This document shows, one piece after another, positions 58,929 to 64,000 of a stretch of 64,000 nucleotides of DNA (position 1 is the first letter of the stretch; each line of letters begins with the position of its first letter). The notes under the pieces are model-generated. The model was not told where the DNA came from. It made no database searches and was given only the letters and a program-made list of their open reading frames with translations. Made by a program: the position numbers and the translations under genes. The DNA lies in contig JACGCM010001692.1 of NCBI GenBank assembly GCA_014058105.1, positions 1 to 64,000 of the forward strand, read 5' to 3'. This DNA is from Kingdonia uniflora. Lineage: Eukaryota > Streptophyta > Magnoliopsida > Ranunculales > Circaeasteraceae.

Positions 58929-59420
58929 TTAATAATCATAATGAGATACAAAAGTAGTACCATCCTCCGCTAGAATTGGACATAACCATTCTGGGGGAGA
59001 ATCGTACCAAGTCCAGCTAGTCGAGTCACCCACAGGTCGACTAGCAATAATATTTGCAACAGAGTTAGTGCTTCGCGACGCATAATTAATACAAATATTA
59101 TGAGAAGAGTCCAATAAGGCAAGACAATCCTGTAAGATAACCTTCGTAGTCCAGAAGATGTTCGCTCCTCCAGATTTGCAAAAAGAGACCATGGCTTCCG
59201 CATCTGTCTCAATGATAGTTTTCGTCTGTCCTCGATCTAGTGCCCACTGAATACCTGCTAGGACTGCTACTGCTTCCCCCTCTTCCGAGGAGGCAAATCT
59301 GCGGGATGAAACACAGACTGCACTAAATACATTGTTAGTATCACGAATAACCAGACCAATGCAATTATTGCATTTATTTTTACAGAAAGAGGCATCGACA
59401 TTTATTTTTTCCCAATCAGA
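58929..59420 (-). pseudogene. LINE ORF2 C-terminus: RNase H (RVT_3)
   Basis: Starts KINVDASFCKNKCNN (D), SEEGEAVAVLAGIQWALD (E), IIETDAEAMVSFCKSGG (D), then INYASRSTNSVANIIASRP and ends FVSHYDY before the stop at 58929-58931. The D-E-D set and the final N.VAN box are those of the plant L1 terminal RNase H. A frameshift near 59400 separates it from zf-RVT. Confidence 0.85.
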
Positions 59421-60010
59421 AGCTGGGTACCCCTAAGGGACCTTGATAGATATCCGTTCATTGCGAAAAACCGTTTCAGAAGCAATAATTTTATTAATGG
59501 CCCATGAAATCCGAGGGGATCCGAAATAGTATTTTGAAAGGTCCAGGCATATCGCGCTTTTCCAAGATAACCAGTAAAGAGAGAAAGTGATTTCAGTCCA
59601 AGTATCCCGTTCAATCGGCCAGTTCGTCGAAGGAGAAAGCCACATCTCAATCCATTCATGGACAGATAGATGTGCAGCCTGATGAAGTAACCCACCTAGG
59701 GATGTACCAAACCAGACTGCTCGGTTAAAAGCGCATTCCAGAAGGAAATGATGAAGCGACTCCACCGGAGCGAGACATAAAGGACACGAAATATCAGTTA
59801 ACGCTAAACGCACCGCTATCTTCGCACGACAAGGAATCATATCGCAAAAACATTTCCACGCAAACGTCTGGGCTCGAGGGGACGCCTTATTCTTCCAAAA
59901 ACTTAGGAGAAAAAGGGGGTTCCCATAACCTGCTCCATTTGAAATCAAGACATAAGAGCCCGATATGTGGACTTAATGGAAAAGTTCCCATCTTTTGATG
60001 GATTTCATTT
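59421..60010 (-). pseudogene. LINE ORF2: zf-RVT domain
   Basis: Reads FWKNKASPRAQTFAWKCFCD, CRAKIAVRLALTDISCPLCL and ESLHHFLLECAFNRAVWF. The CPLC, H and C residues are the zinc-binding set of the zf-RVT domain found after RT in plant LINEs. Confidence 0.85.
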
Positions 60011-61960
60011 CAATTCATCCAATCTGAGAGATAAGGTTAGCCGAGGTATCATCGCACCAGATTACAAGTTCTTCACGCCGCCAAGATCGCCTAGTCGGAT
60101 CAATAAATGCACTCACCCATGTCGGACGATCCTCCATATTAATACCAGGACGGGGCGTGTGTTTCCTGGCCCCATCCGGAGGGATCCATGGATCCGTCCA
60201 GAAATGGACCCGATTCCCCGTACGAACTTGCCACATCGAATGAGCGTTGATAGTAGCAATCGAGGATTGAATACTTTGCCAAGTCCAGGAAGAATCTACT
60301 TTCTTTGGAGCCTGCAGGATATCGCAATTCAGAAAGTATGTAGCTTTCAGCACACGTCCCCATAGCTCGTTCGGTTTTTGGTGCACACAAAAGGTGTGCT
60401 TTATTGGTTGTTCCCGCCTTCCGAATTCCCAAACCGCCCTCGCGCTTGGGCCGACAGACTTCCTTCCACTTTTACAGTTAGAGAGGTTTCCGGACCTCTT
60501 TCCCTTTGCCCCACCAGAAGTCACGTTAGAGCCAGTTGATATTATTGCAGGTTGTTTGTGGAAGAGCAAAATAGGATATCTGGTACGTAGGAATGGCCGA
60601 GGTCACAGACTGTATAAGAATCGTCCTACCCGCATGCGATAGTAATTTCCCACGCCAAGACTGTAGACGAGAGGAGATACGTTCTTCAATGCGCTGGAAG
60701 GTGTGGGATTTGGACCGATGGAAAAATAGGTTCGTACCCTGGTAGCGTTCCTCAGTCGGCATAATTCCAATCTTTAGATGACGACTGATAATACGACAAT
60801 GGCGGTGAGGGAGGTTCTTGCTGAAGAACACTCCCGACTTAGCCAGGTTCAATTCCTGCCCCGTAGCCCTGCAAAAGGAATCAAGAACTTTCTTAAGTTT
60901 GAGCGCTTCCGCAATATCCGCTCGGCAAAACAGAAGACAATCATCTGCAAATAACAGGTGGGAGACCGGAGGGGCTCGCCTAGACGCTTTAACACCATGA
61001 AGGAGCTTAGCTGATTCCTTAGCCCTCAGAGCACGAGATAGACCGTCCATCAAAATAATAAATAAAAAAGGGGAAAGAGGATCACCTTGACGCAGACCCC
61101 TGGTTGGGGTAAGGAACTCATGTGCCGAGCCGTTGAGAAGAACCGAGTATCGCACCGTCGAGATACATTCTAAGATCCACTGGCATCAAATCGGACTGAA
61201 CCCGAGTTTTGCTAAAGTGCTAATCAAGGTACTCCATTCAATCCTATCGTAAGCTTTCGTCATATCCAGCTTGACTCCCATCAGACCTGATCTGCCCTTT
61301 TTCTGTTTTATTGTGTGGATAAGTTCGTGGGCCACCAGGACGTTGTTCGAAATCTGGCGACCACTAATAAAGGCACTTTGGAAAGGAGAGATGAATTTAT
61401 CTAGAAGAGGCTTGAGTCGAGAGGAGAAGATTTTGGATATGATTTTATAGAGAACATTGCAAAGGTTGATAGGCCGAAAGTCACAAGGGGAAGCCTTAGA
61501 TCCATTCTTAGGAATCATAACAACATGAGTAATATTGATATGAGAAGGCATAAAACCAGACTCAAAGAACGTAGATACCAATCGGTAAATATCAGGGCCG
61601 ATCACCTCCCAGGAATGTTGGAAGAAGAGCGCCGGGAAACCATCCGGACCCAGAGCTTTGTAAGGGCCAATGCTATCCAGCGCGGCTTTAATTTCCTTCG
61701 ATTTAACCGTCCGACGTAAGCTCGAGATTATCCTCTTCTGAGATATACGGACCAAAATGCTGAATAAATTAGGGGACGTTGATTGGATTAGAAGATTGGA
61801 AGTTACGAGCCATGTGGCGCAGAAAAATTTGGCCGATTTAGCCTGTATCATCCGTCCAGACCCCGGATTCGTCCTTAAGCCAGTCGATAGAGTTTTTCTT
61901 CCGTTGGGAGAGGGTTTGCATGTGGAAGAACTTTGTATTTCGATCTCCCTCACTTAACCA
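60011..61960 (-). pseudogene. LINE ORF2: reverse transcriptase
   Basis: Open 61186-61953 then 61155-60526 in the same frame, separated by one TGA at about 61184. Motifs: GPYKALGPDGFPALFFQHSW, VVMIPKNGSKASPCDFRPIN, SAFISGRQISNNVLVAHELI, GVKLDMTKAYDRIEWSTLIS, TRGLRQGDPLSPFLFIILMD and the catalytic LLFADDCLLF. After GGLGIRKAGTTNKAHLL (60400) the frame shifts to ELWGRVLKATYFLNC and NRVHFWTDPWIP. It primes from a nicked target (target-primed reverse transcription). Confidence 0.9.
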
Positions 61961-63015
61961 ATTCTCCCGAGATTTTTGACGCCAGAACATCTCTTCTCTT
62001 AACTGGGTCTCGTCAAGTTCCGCCAGTAATTCCCGTTCTCGAGAAGCAGTGGCATCAGTATATGGAAGGGCCTGGATGATAGAAATATGTTTTTTTAACG
62101 CAAAATTTTTATTGGGGACATGGCCAAATTTTTTCTTGTTCCATGATCTAAGGCCTATTTTCGTAAAGGAGAGTTTTTCTTTCAATAATTGGGCAGGGGA
62201 GCCAGAACCCGTCATTTCCCAAAGGTCTTTTATCAAATGGGGGAAATATGGCTCCCGAATCCACATAGATTGAAAGCGAAATCATTTACCTAGAGAATTC
62301 AGTTTAGGATAAGTATCAAGGCAAAGAGGGGAGTGATCAGAGCCCAAGGCAGGTAAATGGAAAACCTTTGCCGTCAGAAAAATAAACATCCAATCCGCAT
62401 TTGCCATGCTTTGATCTAATCGCTCTTTAATGTTGTCTTTGCCCCGTCGTTTGTTGTTCTAGGTAAAAGGATTCCCCGAGAAGCTGAGATCAATGAGGCC
62501 GACTTGTTGAGTAACCTCTCTAGCAAAGACGCTAGTCGCAGCACGGAACGGTTTACCCCCACTTTATCCGAGCTCTCAAAAATAGTGTTAAAATCTCCCA
62601 GAATCAGCCAAGGACCATAATGCTCATTCGCCGTCGTTTCAACCAGACGCCAGCTTTCATTCCTATCCCGTTGATAAGGACTCCCATAAAAAAACGATAT
62701 CATCCATGGCGAGCCAGACGGCTCAGAATAAATGAGAACATTAATAATATACTTATTACAAAATAGAACATCCAAAGAAATATTGTTTTTCCACATTATA
62801 CAAATACCTCCCGACCGTCCCTGGATACCAGAGGCCGGAATATCAACCCAGTTCGGGTAATTAAGACTACGTACTAAATCATGCATTTCGCCAGATGAAC
62901 GTTTGGTCTCAGATAAAAAGACAATGTCCCCGTTAGAGAACCAGATCAGTTCTTTCAGGTGTCGAACTACCTCAGGTCGACCCAAACCTCGGCAGTTCCA
63001 TGATATAATGATCAT
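61961..63015 (-). pseudogene. LINE ORF2 N-terminus: AP-like endonuclease
   Basis: Starts at 63015, MIIISWNCRGLGRPEVVRHL, with LSETK (E), GPWLILGDFNTI (D, N) and LGSDHSP near 62330 (D, H), the catalytic set of LINE APE endonucleases. Frame breaks lie near 62470 and before 61953. The linker SRENWLSEGDRNTKFFHMQT leads into RT. The ATG overlaps the ORF1 stop. Confidence 0.88.
63012..63015 (-). promoter_or_regulatory. ATGA overlap of LINE ORF1 stop and ORF2 start
   Basis: On minus, ATGA holds both the ORF2 ATG and the ORF1 TGA. Such overlaps allow termination-reinitiation. The ORF2 start is supported because the endonuclease motif SWNCRGLG begins four residues later. Confidence 0.65.
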
Positions 63016-64000
63016 AATGGCCCGAGTGGCCTACTTGGAGCCACCCGAACCCTAGAGTAACGGTCGAGAAGATAGTAAGTGTGACGAATCTGAGAGTAAG
63101 ATACAGAGATAGGATTGTGTATCGGTGAGTGAGACGGGCGGCGAGATCCGGACAGAGGGAGCTGGAATGGTAAGTACGAATCTGCAAATTGAACAGACTG
63201 AACAACAGACCGTACGTGATACCGAATCACTTGAGAGGTCGAAGCAAGTAAACCACGAGAGGGAATCTGGACCTGTCTTTCCTGACGCTCAACACGACAA
63301 TCTGGTTCTCTCTTAGAAGAACCCATCGTCCCTACCGAGTTTCCCCAAGGGAAAATGGTCGGCGGAATCCAAGGATCTGCCGATAGAATCTCTGCCTGGT
63401 GCCTACCAAATTCCGGTTCCATTCCTCTAACCCAATCATGCTTCCCAATGATCACATTCCCTCCCATATTGACAGAAGACGCACCCCCCTCAGTTAAACC
63501 ATAATCCGTTCCTCCTCCATCAGTACTCGCCCTGAAGTCTGTCCTTGATCAGGTAATCCAGGGCATTACCAACTGGGTTTCCTTCCCCCCCCAATCCTCT
63601 GATCTCCTGGAGCCCCAAGAGCCCCCAGGTCCGGGAGACCTACATAAGCTGAAAAACCGCCTACCTCACGGATCAAGGTGCCCTCCGACGGGTCCTCCTC
63701 TGAATCCGACTCAGACCTTGCGGTCGCTCCTCTCAAAGAATCCTGGAACTGCTGATAAAGAGTCCCACTGGTTATCAGCCCTTTCCCTTTACCCTGTCTC
63801 CTAAGTCCGGATGAAGGTTCAGCGGGTTCAGTACCCTGTCCCCCTGCTCGTGGAAGCTCAGGCTGATACAAAGCAACATTCAGATTCCTTACTCCAACTT
63901 CTTCAATCTCTGGGATCATCGTGCACCTCGGTGTCCTATGTCCTATTTTAAAGCAATTAGTGCAAAAGATCACAGGGGTCCCTTCATACTGAATGTCCAC
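63012..64000 (-). pseudogene. LINE ORF1 C-terminal part with CCHC knuckle, partial
   Basis: RNA-binding ORF1 entering from the right edge. TPVIFCTNCFKIGHRTPRCT is a CX2CX4HX4C zinc knuckle. The frame stops at 63566 after a G8 run (63588-63595 region), and an open frame resumes at 63467 (MGGNVIIGKHDWVRGMEPEF) to a stop at 63012-63014. The DUF4283 domain expected upstream is outside the window. The break may be a homopolymer indel in the genome or the assembly. Confidence 0.8.

Larger units (their letters stand above)
58898..64000 (-). mobile_element. L1-type LINE, nearly full length, 5' end outside window
   Basis: Minus-strand non-LTR retrotransposon: ORF1 (zinc knuckle) at the right edge, ORF2 with endonuclease, RT, zf-RVT and RNase H to 58929, then a short 3' end. 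On minus the 3' end is ATAAATAAATAAAAAG, a poor poly(A) tail next to Helitron sequence. Only one in-frame stop and a few frameshifts were seen in 4.1 kb of ORF2, so it is much better preserved than most elements here. Confidence 0.85.

Overview
The window is nuclear DNA from a flowering plant, probably a eudicot, and is a dense nest of transposable elements. The clues are Ty3/gypsy elements of two plant lineages (Tat and chromodomain Tekay/Del-like), an L1-type LINE with a terminal RNase H, a Helitron with Rep and PIF1-type helicase regions, a CACTA transposon and a small solo LTR. The species cannot be named. I see no intact host gene, no rRNA or tRNA gene and no CRISPR array. Every long coding region belongs to an element and most carry stops or frameshifts.

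Layout. 1-16.4 kb is a nest of three Tat-lineage elements. Element I (minus) runs from before base 1 to its 5' LTR at 9740-10222. It sits in the 3' region of element III (plus, 3' LTR 12695-13138), which had inserted into the reverse transcriptase of element II (minus, 13139-16407). 16.4-19.3 kb holds a broken LINE ORF1 (DUF4283-like) and unassigned sequence. 19.3-24.0 kb holds a non-coding, LARD-like LTR element that was rearranged: an 811-bp LTR plus 343 bp of right flank occurs twice. 24.0-25.5 kb holds short tandem repeats.

25.5-58.7 kb is a decayed Helitron whose 5' half is tandemly duplicated. Both copies carry an LTR-element insertion at the same base with TSD TCCAT. Copy 1 holds the whole element (B, 26318-46324), itself split by a complete Tekay-like element (A, 32192-41893, TSD GAGTC). 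One LTR of B is hit by a 767-bp solo LTR, and copy 1's Rep region by a Tat solo LTR. Copy 2 keeps only a solo LTR (52460-54637) and has a 3.4-kb CACTA element. Copy 2 continues into the Y2 and helicase regions. 58.9-64 kb is a nearly complete minus-strand L1-type LINE whose ORF1 and ORF2 overlap by ATGA; ORF1 runs off the right edge.

How it works together: autonomous gypsy elements encode Gag, protease, RT, RNase H and integrase for their own copying. The Helitron encodes rolling-circle Rep/helicase, and the LINE encodes endonuclease and RT. All copies here look inactivated. The most informative parts are the rearrangement footprints (a chimeric LTR, a same-site insertion in two tandem copies), an antisense spliced-looking gene remnant in Tat 3' regions, a strictly alternating dimeric minisatellite, and a palindrome array in the element A LTRs. 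All translations, counts and alignments were made by eye.
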